NCBI GenBank assembly: GCA_017501055.1
Contig: JAFVXP010000055.1
Location: 1-5,406 of the forward strand
DNA from: Clostridia bacterium
GTDB taxonomy: Bacteria > Bacillota > Clostridia > Oscillospirales > CAG-382
Length of the DNA: 5,406 bases
Direction of reading: 5' to 3'
Made by a program: the position numbers and the translations under genes. The notes under the pieces are model-generated. The model saw nothing but the letters and a program-made list of their open reading frames with translations. It had not been told where the DNA came from and did not search any database. This document shows, one piece after another, positions 1 through 5,406 of this stretch (within the stretch, counting starts at the first letter, position 1; every line of letters starts with the position of its first letter).

Positions 1-822
1 GGTATATGCGCTATATCCCTTTTCGATAAGCGATTTCTTTGCTTTTTCTGCAAGTTCTTTATCTGCAAAAATGCCGTAAACCGAAGGTCCGCTTCCCGAA
101 AGACGTGAATTCCTTGCGCCGAGCGACATCATCAATTCACGAATATCCTTCGTTTCGGGGCAAAGCTCGTCGGTGACGGGCTCGAATGCGTTGCCCAACG
201 AGGAAATTATCCTATCAATATTGCCTTCATTTAAGGCATCGAGGAATATATCCGTATCGTTTCTGACGGGGAGGTTCTTTGCATCGTATTTACGGTATAC
301 CTCGGGCGTTGAAAGTCTGCCCTTTCCGATCGCTATAACGCAATTAAGAGAAGGAAGGCCCGATAATTCGGTCAGCACCTCGCCTCTGCCCTCGCAAAGA
401 GCAACCCTTCCCAAAAGGCAGAGAGAAACGTCCGAGCCGAGCCTTTCGGCAAGCGAAAACAGCTTGTCCTGCGTTAAAGGGTTTCCGTACAGCTCGTTTA
501 AACCCTTCAAAACCGCCGCCGCATCTGCACTTCCACCGCCCAATCCTGCAGGGAACGGAATATTCTTTTTAAGATAGATGCTTGCGCTGTTCTCAATACC
601 AGATTCTGCAAAAAAGGCTTTTGCGGCACGAATGCATAGGTTATCGTCGGTTACTAACGATTTTATATTGCAATCGAACTTCAAAGCATCGCTTTTTTCG
701 ATGATAAGCTCATCGCAAAGCGATATCGGTGCCATGACCGAACGTAAGGTATGAAAACCGTCGTCACGGACACCTGTTATATCGAGAGTCAGATTTATCT
801 TTGCGTATGCGTTTATTTTCAT
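1..822 (-). CDS. ispE: 4-diphosphocytidyl-2-C-methyl-D-erythritol kinase (IspE), 3' end cut by window edge
   Basis: This is a cytosolic GHMP-family kinase that uses ATP to phosphorylate the 2-hydroxyl of CDP-methylerythritol, the fourth step of the MEP isoprenoid pathway. I translated 274 residues from the ATG at 822-820 with no stop before the edge; IspE proteins are usually about 280-300 residues, so only a short tail is missing. The N-terminal substrate motif is AYAKINLTLD (residues 5-14, with K8 and N10), and H24 lies in DGFHTL. The ATP-binding glycine loop is PAGLGGGSADAAA (91-103), the catalytic aspartate is D131 in LGSDV, GRGE follows (145-148), and the third GHMP motif is LSGSGPSVYG (241-250). 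Residue 133 is Ser where IspE usually has Pro. The start overlaps the alaT stop as ATGA and has no good Shine-Dalgarno sequence, so translation is probably coupled to alaT. The identification is firm because the full set of GHMP/IspE signatures is present. Confidence 0.96.
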   Translation of the reverse strand, partial: MKINAYAKINLTLDITGVRDDGFHTLRSVMAPISLCDELIIEKSDALKFDCNIKSLVTDDNLCIRAAKAFFAESGIENSASIYLKKNIPFPAGLGGGSADAAAVLKGLNELYGNPLTQDKLFSLAERLGSDVSLCLLGRVALCEGRGEVLTELSGLPSLNCVIAIGKGRLSTPEVYRKYDAKNLPVRNDTDIFLDALNEGNIDRIISSLGNAFEPVTDELCPETKDIRELMMSLGARNSRLSGSGPSVYGIFADKELAEKAKKSLIEKGYSAYT

Positions 823-1988
823 AGCGTTTTTATAAATTCTTCAATACGTTTAACTGCTTTTTTGATATGTGCGGGAGAATATGCATAGGAAAGTCTTGCA
901 AAGCCGTTTCCGCTTTCACCGAACGCACTGCCGGGGACTATTGCACATTTCTTTTCGTAAAGAAGTCGTTCGCAGAACTGCTCATCCGGCATACCGAATT
1001 TTCTTATATCTGCAAAAACGTAAAATGCACCGTCGGGCATAAAGGTTTCTATGCCGATTCGGTTAAGCTCGCTTACAAGCAAGCGACGGCGTGCTTCGTA
1101 TTCACCCTTCATATATTCAATATCCGCATCTCCGTTTTTGAGTGCTTCGATAGCGGCATATTGGCTTGTTGTGGGGGCGCACATAATTCCAAACTGATGC
1201 ACCTTTGCCATCTGCTTTGTGAAATATTCGGGTGCAAGAGTATATCCCAATCTCCAACCCGTCATTGCATAGGCCTTTGAAAAGCCGTTTGCAATAATGG
1301 TACGTTCACGCATATCGGGAATAGACGCTATCGAAATATGCTTTTCTCCGTATGTAAGCTCTGCATATATCTCATCGGAAAGAACGCAGATATTAGTTTC
1401 ACGGAGTACGTTTGCGATCTCCTCGAGGTCTTCTTTTCTCATAACCGAGCCTGTGGGGTTATTCGGGAAAGGAAGAACAAGAAGCTTTGTTTTATCGGTT
1501 ATAGCGTTTCTAAGCTGTTCTGCTGTAAGGCGAAAGCCGTTATCGGGAGAAAGCTTTATCGGAACGGGAACACCGCCTGCAAGACGTGCAAGAGGCTCGT
1601 AGCAGACGAAGCAGGGTTCGGGGATGATTACCTCGTCACCGTTTTCGATAAGTGCACGCATTGCAATATCGATTGCTTCACTGCCGCCGACGGTTACGAT
1701 TATTTCGGTTGCAGGGTCGTAATCAAGATTGAAACGGCGTTTTTGATAAGCCGCAATCTCCTGACGGAATTCCAATATACCGTTATTTGAAGTATAGTAA
1801 GTAAGCCCCTCTTCGAGCGAGCGTATACCCGCATTACGAATATGCCAAGGGGTTACAAAGTCCGGTTGTCCTACTGTTAAGCCTACGACGTCCTTCATTT
1901 CGTTGAGGATATCGAAAAACTTTCTGATACCGGAGGGTTTTATTTCTGTTACTTTAGCCGGCAGGCTTTTTGATATATCGAATTTCAC
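819..1988 (-). CDS. alaT: PLP-dependent class I aminotransferase, AlaT/YugH type
   Basis: This 389-residue fold-type I aminotransferase is probably a cytosolic alanine (pyruvate/glutamate) transaminase. Landmarks in order are IKPSGIRKFFD (16-26), GQPDFVTPW (40-48), GGSEA (101-105, PLP phosphate site), NNPTG (176-180), SDEIY (204-208, with D205 for the pyridine nitrogen), FSKAYAMTGWRLGY (236-249, with Schiff-base lysine K238 and R246) and FARLSYA (363-369, with R365 for the substrate carboxylate). The N-terminal region and length match B. subtilis YugH (AlaT) as I recall it, and the yugG-type regulator just upstream strengthens the call. PatA-type N-acetyl-diaminopimelate or aromatic aminotransferase activity cannot be excluded from sequence; HisC is unlikely because the Lys motif is of the Igamma type. 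The start is GTG at 1988-1986, overlapping the alaR stop as GTGA, with an AGAGGA eight bases upstream. The stop overlaps the ispE ATG by four bases. The class is certain; the substrate is inferred. Confidence 0.9.
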   Translation of the reverse strand: MKFDISKSLPAKVTEIKPSGIRKFFDILNEMKDVVGLTVGQPDFVTPWHIRNAGIRSLEEGLTYYTSNNGILEFRQEIAAYQKRRFNLDYDPATEIIVTVGGSEAIDIAMRALIENGDEVIIPEPCFVCYEPLARLAGGVPVPIKLSPDNGFRLTAEQLRNAITDKTKLLVLPFPNNPTGSVMRKEDLEEIANVLRETNICVLSDEIYAELTYGEKHISIASIPDMRERTIIANGFSKAYAMTGWRLGYTLAPEYFTKQMAKVHQFGIMCAPTTSQYAAIEALKNGDADIEYMKGEYEARRRLLVSELNRIGIETFMPDGAFYVFADIRKFGMPDEQFCERLLYEKKCAIVPGSAFGESGNGFARLSYAYSPAHIKKAVKRIEEFIKTL

Positions 1989-2464
1989 CAGCTGTTTCCT
2001 CTTTTATCGGTCGTTTCGGTGCCGTAGATGACACCGTTTTCTTTATATTTTTGGAGCTCGAAATGGGTTGCGGTTGCGGTTACACCTTCTATTGTTGCAA
2101 GCTTTTCCGCAACGAAAAACGCAACGTCACGCATATTCGCACATTCAACGGTTATTGCAAGGTCAAAACCGCCTGACATAAGGCTTATAGACTTGACTTC
2201 GGGGAAATTGCAGATACGTTCCGCAACGGAATCGAAGCCTTTATCACGCTGAGGAATGGTTTTGAGCTCGATAAGCGCAGTTACGGCAGTTTTGCCGGTT
2301 TTGTGCCAATCAACGACGGTTCTGTATGTTATTATAGTTCCGTCGGCTTCACATTCTGCGATTATATCGGAAACCTCTTCTTCGGTTATACCGAGAAGCG
2401 TTGCCAATTCGGAATGTGACATACGTGCGTCCTTTTCGAGATATGCTAATATACGTTCTTTCAT
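1985..2464 (-). CDS. alaR: Lrp/AsnC-family transcriptional regulator, AlaR/YugG type
   Basis: This 159-residue feast/famine regulator has an N-terminal winged helix-turn-helix (about residues 1-50, with SHSELATLLGITEEEVSDII as the HTH core) and a C-terminal RAM effector domain (about 60-138). The RAM hallmark is VKSISLMSGGFDLAITVE (90-107), where G98, G99 and D101 form the effector-binding turn. The stretch PQRDKGFDSVAERI (71-84) and the ending ATHFELQKYKENG (132-144) resemble B. subtilis YugG as I recall it. YugG is the Lrp-type regulator next to the aminotransferase yugH. The likely job is amino-acid-responsive control of the overlapping aminotransferase and perhaps of its own operon. I chose the ATG at 2464-2462 because a perfect AGGAGG sits six bases upstream and the protein then begins at the HTH. 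The reading frame also opens at an ATG at 2509, but that lies inside the preceding gene with no such site. Family is certain; the specific effector, probably alanine, is inferred. Confidence 0.92.
   Translation of the reverse strand: MKERILAYLEKDARMSHSELATLLGITEEEVSDIIAECEADGTIITYRTVVDWHKTGKTAVTALIELKTIPQRDKGFDSVAERICNFPEVKSISLMSGGFDLAITVECANMRDVAFFVAEKLATIEGVTATATHFELQKYKENGVIYGTETTDKRGNSW
1997..2002 (-). promoter_or_regulatory. Ribosome binding site of alaT
   Basis: Read on the minus strand this is AGAGGA, ending eight bases before the GTG at 1988. It lies within the last codons of alaR. It supports use of the GTG start, and no ATG occurs upstream in that frame within the open stretch. Confidence 0.7.
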
Positions 2465-2470
2465 TTCAGT

Positions 2471-2476
2471 CCTCCT
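2471..2476 (-). promoter_or_regulatory. Ribosome binding site of alaR, start-deciding
   Basis: A perfect AGGAGG on the minus strand, six bases upstream of the ATG at 2464. It overlaps the TAG stop (2477-2475) of the upstream PHP gene. It is the strongest Shine-Dalgarno sequence I saw in the window and fixes the alaR start at codon 16 of the longer open frame. Confidence 0.88.
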
Positions 2477-3299
2477 AAAGAGTGTCAAAATATTTTTTAC
2501 GTTGTTCAAAACGTGTTACGTATTTAAAACCTATATTGCGAAGCATTTCCATTGCTTCTTTGAAGTTTGCCGATATATCACGGCAATGGTGGGAATCCGA
2601 GCCTATCGTTATATCCCTTCCGCCAAGCTCGTAATAAAAGCTGAACAGATCGGCATTGGGCAAGCATTCGCCCATAATCTGACGAAGCCCGGAAGTATTA
2701 CATTCAAGCGTTAAGCCCTTATCGATGACCGCTTTTAATATCGGTTCAAAGTATTCCCTGCCCTTTGACTTTATATCCGGAAAATCGGTTATACCGTTTG
2801 CGAGATAGTAGCGTTTGGGATAGGTGATATGAGTTAGGACATCAAAATCGCCCCAATCGATAGTATCAAGCATTTCTGTGATATACAGATCCCAAAGTGC
2901 TTTATATTCCGCAACAGACAGCGATCTTATATCGGTATAGGAAAAGTCGGTTATACCTCTTACGGCGTGTACCGAGCCGAGAACGATGTCATAAGGGTAT
3001 TTCTTAAGCTGTTCCTTTGCCTCGGCGGGCATATGAGTTGCCTGACCAAGCTCTATACCGTGATAGACAGAAAGTCTGCCTTCAAATTCGGCTTTTGCTT
3101 CTGTTATATCACGATAGATGCCCTCGTGGTCGAGCGGGGGAAAATAGCCGTCATAGATACCGTCGATATCGTAATGGTCGGTTATGGCAACACCGCTTAA
3201 TCCTTTCTCTATTGCCGAAAGACATATCTCACGGATCGTACTGCCTTCTCCTTGCGGAATATCGCAGGAATATTGTGAATGGTTGTGGTTATCAAACAT
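2475..3299 (-). CDS. PHP-domain phosphoesterase, HisJ-type histidinol-phosphatase
   Basis: This 274-residue single-domain PHP metalloenzyme is probably a histidinol-phosphate phosphatase (the penultimate step of histidine synthesis). I can place the full nine-residue metal site typical of PHP enzymes: H5 and H7 (HNHS), D13, H42 (ITDH, 39-42), E83 (GIELG), H111 (GSVH), H157 (LTHITYP), and D235 with H237 (GSDSHH). ECNTSGLR (199-206) is also typical of HisJ-like members. The length is close to B. subtilis HisJ (about 268). It starts at ATG 3299-3297, 13 bases after the polC stop, with a modest AAGG seven bases upstream. No other histidine-synthesis gene is visible, which is common for hisJ, so the substrate is not confirmed by context. 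Other PHP phosphoesterase or nuclease activities remain possible, and I give no gene symbol. PHP family: certain. Histidinol-phosphatase: probable. Confidence 0.88.
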   Translation of the reverse strand: MFDNHNHSQYSCDIPQGEGSTIREICLSAIEKGLSGVAITDHYDIDGIYDGYFPPLDHEGIYRDITEAKAEFEGRLSVYHGIELGQATHMPAEAKEQLKKYPYDIVLGSVHAVRGITDFSYTDIRSLSVAEYKALWDLYITEMLDTIDWGDFDVLTHITYPKRYYLANGITDFPDIKSKGREYFEPILKAVIDKGLTLECNTSGLRQIMGECLPNADLFSFYYELGGRDITIGSDSHHCRDISANFKEAMEMLRNIGFKYVTRFEQRKKYFDTL

Positions 3300-3306
3300 A
3301 ATTATA

Positions 3307-3310
3307 CCTT
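3307..3310 (-). promoter_or_regulatory. Probable ribosome binding site of the PHP gene
   Basis: Read on the minus strand this is AAGG in the context TTAAGGTATAATTATG, seven bases before the ATG at 3299. It falls in the 13-base gap after the polC stop. The match is short, so initiation may partly depend on ribosomes finishing polC. Confidence 0.5.
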
Positions 3311-3312
3311 AA

Positions 3313-5406
3313 TTAAAACATAGACATTTGGTCGGATTCGGGAAGGTCGCCAAAGCAATTATTCTTTGATAAAAGGTCCATAATAGACTTATTTATCGAA
3401 GCCTTAACACGAAGCTCCTCAACCGTTGTTGCTTCGCCGTTTTTGATTACTTCAACGATCTTTTCGCCGACAGCTTCACCAAGACCGTTAAGCGAGCAAA
3501 GCGGTAATCTTATCTTTCCGTTTTCGGGAACGAAGGCTTTTGCCTCTGATTTACCTATCGAAACGGGAAGGAAGGAAAAGCCTCTTGCGAACATTTCAAA
3601 AACGATACGCAAAATGATTATCATACCTTCTTCTGTTGCCGAAGGATTCGGTGCACTCTTTAATGCATTTAATCTTTCTTCGATCTTTGCTTTTCCGCTC
3701 ATTACAAGCTCTGCATCGAAAAATTTACGTTTTATGGTGAAATAGGTTGCATAGAAAGCAACGGGCTGATAGATCTTAAACCAGCTTAGACGGAGAGAAG
3801 CGATGGTATATGCCGCCGCATGAGCCTTGGGGAACATATATTGTATTTTATTACAAGAAGCAATATACCATTCGGGAACGTTCTTTTCACGCATTGCGGC
3901 TTCCTGCTCGGGAAGCAAGCCTCTTCCCTTTCTGGTTCTTTCCATAGAGTCGAAGGCTATTGCCGAATCGAGCCCCATATGCATAAGATAGACCATTATA
4001 CTGTCACGGGTACCGATAATTTGGTCGATAGTGCAGGTTCCGTTTTCGATAAGGTCCTTACCGTTGCCAAGCCAGATACCCGTACCGTGCGAAAGCCCCG
4101 CGATCTGAACAAGGTCGGCAAAGGATTTCGGCTTTGCATCGAGAATCATCTGGATCGAATAGTCGGTGCCGAATTCGGGGATACCGAGAGTTCCTATCGG
4201 ACAGCCTATCTGTTCGGGAGTGACACCCAATGGTTTTGTTGAAGCGAAAAGCTCGATAACGTTCTTATCGTTCATGGGAACGTCACGTACGTCGATGCCC
4301 GTATAGTTTTGGAAATACCTGTAATAGGTCGGAACATCGTGTCCGAGTATATCAAGCTTCAAAATCGTATCGTGCAGATATTCAAACGCAAAGTGAGTTG
4401 TGATAACGCCGCTTGAGGCTTTATTTGCAGGGTACTGCACGGGAGTAAAGTCGTAAATTTCATATTCCTTAGGAATAACGACGATACCGCCGGGGTGCTG
4501 TCCCGTTGTGCTTTGAACACCTACAAAGCCCTGAACAAGACGGTTTTGCTCTGCACGGGTCAACGTTAGATTTTCTTTTTCAAGATACTTCTTAACGTAG
4601 CCGAAGCAGTTCTTATCCTGCAACGTACCAACGGTACCTGCACGGAAGATATTCTCTTTACCGAACAGAACTTCGGTATATTTATGTGCTTCCGACTGAA
4701 CGTCGCCCGAGAAGTTAAGGTCGATATCGGGCGCTTTTTCACCGTGGAAGCCAAGGAAGGTCTCGAACGGGATATCGTGACCGTCGGGACGCATTTTTGT
4801 TCCGCATTTGGGACAGTCCTTATCGGGCATATCAAATCCCGAACCGACAGAGCCGTCGGTGAAAAATTCGGAATATTTACATTTTGGACAGGCGTAATGG
4901 GGAGGAAGCGGATTTACCTCCGATATCTTTGCCAGCGTTGCAACGAAGGACGAGCCGACAGAGCCACGTGAGCCGACAAGATAGCCGTGTTCCTCACTGT
5001 TTTGGACAAGACGGCGTGCAATAACGTAAAGTACCGCAAAGCCGTTTGAAATAATAGAGGAAAGCTCTCTATCCATTCTTGCCTTGACGATCTCGGGCAA
5101 TTTACCCTCATAGCCGTACATTTCCATTGCGGTCTGTTCGCAAAGAGTTTGGAGTTCTTCCTCCGCGCCGTCTATTTTAGGGGTATAGGTGCCGTCGGGG
5201 ATAGGTTTTATATTATCAAAATCCGCAATTACCTTTTTGGGGTTTTCTACAACTATGCGGTAGGCTTCTTCCTCGCCGAGATATGCAAATTCGGAGAGCA
5301 TTTCTTTTGTGGTACGGAAGAAGATCCTTGTATCGCGCATTGCATCGGAAAAGCCCTTACCGCTCATCATTATCTGACGGTAAATTTCGTCCTCGGGGTC
5401 CATAAA
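3313..5406 (-). CDS. polC: DNA polymerase III PolC, C-terminal half (5' end beyond window)
   Basis: This is the catalytic subunit of the Gram-positive replicative polymerase. The window holds 697 residues through the TAA stop at 3315-3313, about half of a protein usually near 1,440 residues. The ATG at 5403 is internal: FMDPEDEIYR matches an internal block of Bacillus PolC. Counting from that Met as residue 1, the fragment carries YLVGSRGSVGSSF (141-153) and a four-cysteine zinc module (C172, C175, C197, C200). The catalytic aspartates are D226 and D228 (PDIDLNFSG) and D351 (LKLDILGHD). TTGQHPGG (299-306), LGVTPEQI (392-399), GLSHGT (436-441) and YMFPKAHAAAY (522-532) follow. A helix-hairpin-helix-like segment (about 635-655) and a terminal clamp-binding motif QMSMF (692-696) close the protein. 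The spacing of the three aspartates (226, 228, 351) equals that of Geobacillus PolC as I recall it (973, 975, 1098), so roughly 747 residues are missing upstream, including the OB fold, the proofreading exonuclease and most of the PHP domain. Confidence 0.97.
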   Translation of the reverse strand, partial: FMDPEDEIYRQIMMSGKGFSDAMRDTRIFFRTTKEMLSEFAYLGEEEAYRIVVENPKKVIADFDNIKPIPDGTYTPKIDGAEEELQTLCEQTAMEMYGYEGKLPEIVKARMDRELSSIISNGFAVLYVIARRLVQNSEEHGYLVGSRGSVGSSFVATLAKISEVNPLPPHYACPKCKYSEFFTDGSVGSGFDMPDKDCPKCGTKMRPDGHDIPFETFLGFHGEKAPDIDLNFSGDVQSEAHKYTEVLFGKENIFRAGTVGTLQDKNCFGYVKKYLEKENLTLTRAEQNRLVQGFVGVQSTTGQHPGGIVVIPKEYEIYDFTPVQYPANKASSGVITTHFAFEYLHDTILKLDILGHDVPTYYRYFQNYTGIDVRDVPMNDKNVIELFASTKPLGVTPEQIGCPIGTLGIPEFGTDYSIQMILDAKPKSFADLVQIAGLSHGTGIWLGNGKDLIENGTCTIDQIIGTRDSIMVYLMHMGLDSAIAFDSMERTRKGRGLLPEQEAAMREKNVPEWYIASCNKIQYMFPKAHAAAYTIASLRLSWFKIYQPVAFYATYFTIKRKFFDAELVMSGKAKIEERLNALKSAPNPSATEEGMIIILRIVFEMFARGFSFLPVSIGKSEAKAFVPENGKIRLPLCSLNGLGEAVGEKIVEVIKNGEATTVEELRVKASINKSIMDLLSKNNCFGDLPESDQMSMF

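Noticed and set aside
173..577. 134-codon plus-strand open frame opposite ispE
   Set aside because: It is the antisense shadow of ispE, whose minus-strand translation carries all GHMP kinase motifs. The plus-strand product shows no recognisable domain.
1338..1790. 150-codon plus-strand open frame, plus others at 867-1280 and 1297-1602
   Set aside because: These lie entirely opposite alaT, overlap each other in different frames and yield Cys-rich, low-sense translations typical of antisense frames.
2483..2488. Perfect TTGACA (minus strand) just upstream of alaR, considered as a -35 box
   Set aside because: No -10 hexamer lies at 16-18 bases. That spacing would fall on the alaR start codon, and the bases encode the last residues of the PHP protein.
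2498..2522. Imperfect palindrome with TACGT/ACGTA arms upstream of alaR, considered as an Lrp-type operator
   Set aside because: Only five-base arms match across 25 bases, the interior is not symmetric, and the sequence codes for the conserved PHP C-terminal region. It could arise by chance.
2256..2714. 152-codon plus-strand open frame spanning the alaR/PHP junction
   Set aside because: It is antisense to two well-supported genes and has no domain or ribosome-binding support.
2781..2957. Recurring plus-strand string TCGGTTATACC, seen at several places in the PHP and alaR genes
   Set aside because: It is the reverse complement of codons for Gly-Ile-Thr-(Asp/Glu), which occur in GITDF (residues 115-119 and 169-173 of the PHP protein) and in the alaR HTH. 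Codon bias explains it better than a dispersed repeat.
3309..3316. TTAATTAA palindrome at the polC stop
   Set aside because: Eight A/T bases around a TAA stop are not enough to form a terminator. There is no GC stem or T-run.
3820..4242. 140-codon plus-strand open frame opposite polC, with similar ones at 3443-3745 and 4684-4971
   Set aside because: They are shadows of the conserved polC coding frame.
4566..4835. Minus-strand open frames at 4566-4835 and 4914-5111 in another frame of polC
   Set aside because: The Arg/Ser-rich translations overlap the catalytic PolC frame. I saw no frameshift evidence linking them to PolC.
5401..5403. ATG at the right edge as the start of a 696-residue protein
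   Set aside because: The sequence from here matches an internal region of PolC, and the frame stays open to the window edge. The true start lies well outside the window.

Overview
The window is a compact, fully minus-strand block of five genes. In order of transcription (right to left) they are polC (3' half only), a stand-alone PHP phosphoesterase of the HisJ histidinol-phosphatase type, an Lrp/AsnC-family regulator (alaR/yugG type), a class I aminotransferase (alaT/yugH type) and ispE (its last few codons lie beyond the left edge). There are no RNA genes, mobile elements, CRISPR repeats or phage genes, and no non-coding stretch longer than 13 bases.

Organism: PolC-type DNA polymerase III is characteristic of Bacillota and a few related lineages. 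The C-terminal half read here lines up with the Bacillus/Geobacillus protein block by block. The regulator-aminotransferase pair also matches the B. subtilis yugG-yugH arrangement. Several PolC blocks have diverged from the Bacillus sequence as I remember it, and base composition looks moderate (below 50% GC by eye, not computed). I infer a clostridial Bacillota, possibly an uncultured gut-type Oscillospirales-like lineage; the rank below phylum is a guess.

Layout: polC (5406-3313, continuing past the right edge), 13-base gap, PHP gene (3299-2475), 10-base gap containing most of a perfect AGGAGG, alaR (2464-1985), 4-base GTGA overlap, alaT (1988-819), 4-base ATGA overlap, ispE (822-1, open). 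No gap has room for a terminator, and I saw no convincing internal promoter, so a single transcript is likely. Its start would lie upstream of the window.

How the genes work together: polC supplies the replicative polymerase and ispE a step of the MEP isoprenoid pathway. Both are housekeeping functions. Between them sit three amino-acid-related genes: a metal-dependent phosphatase, a feast/famine-type regulator and its probable target aminotransferase. The alaR-alaT pair is a recognisable functional module. The association with polC and ispE is probably co-transcription rather than a shared pathway. I found no sign of an undescribed defence, mobile or signalling system. The points worth a second look are unusual substitutions in otherwise conserved PolC blocks, a complete-ligand PHP enzyme directly behind a PHP-containing polymerase, and the overlapping starts.
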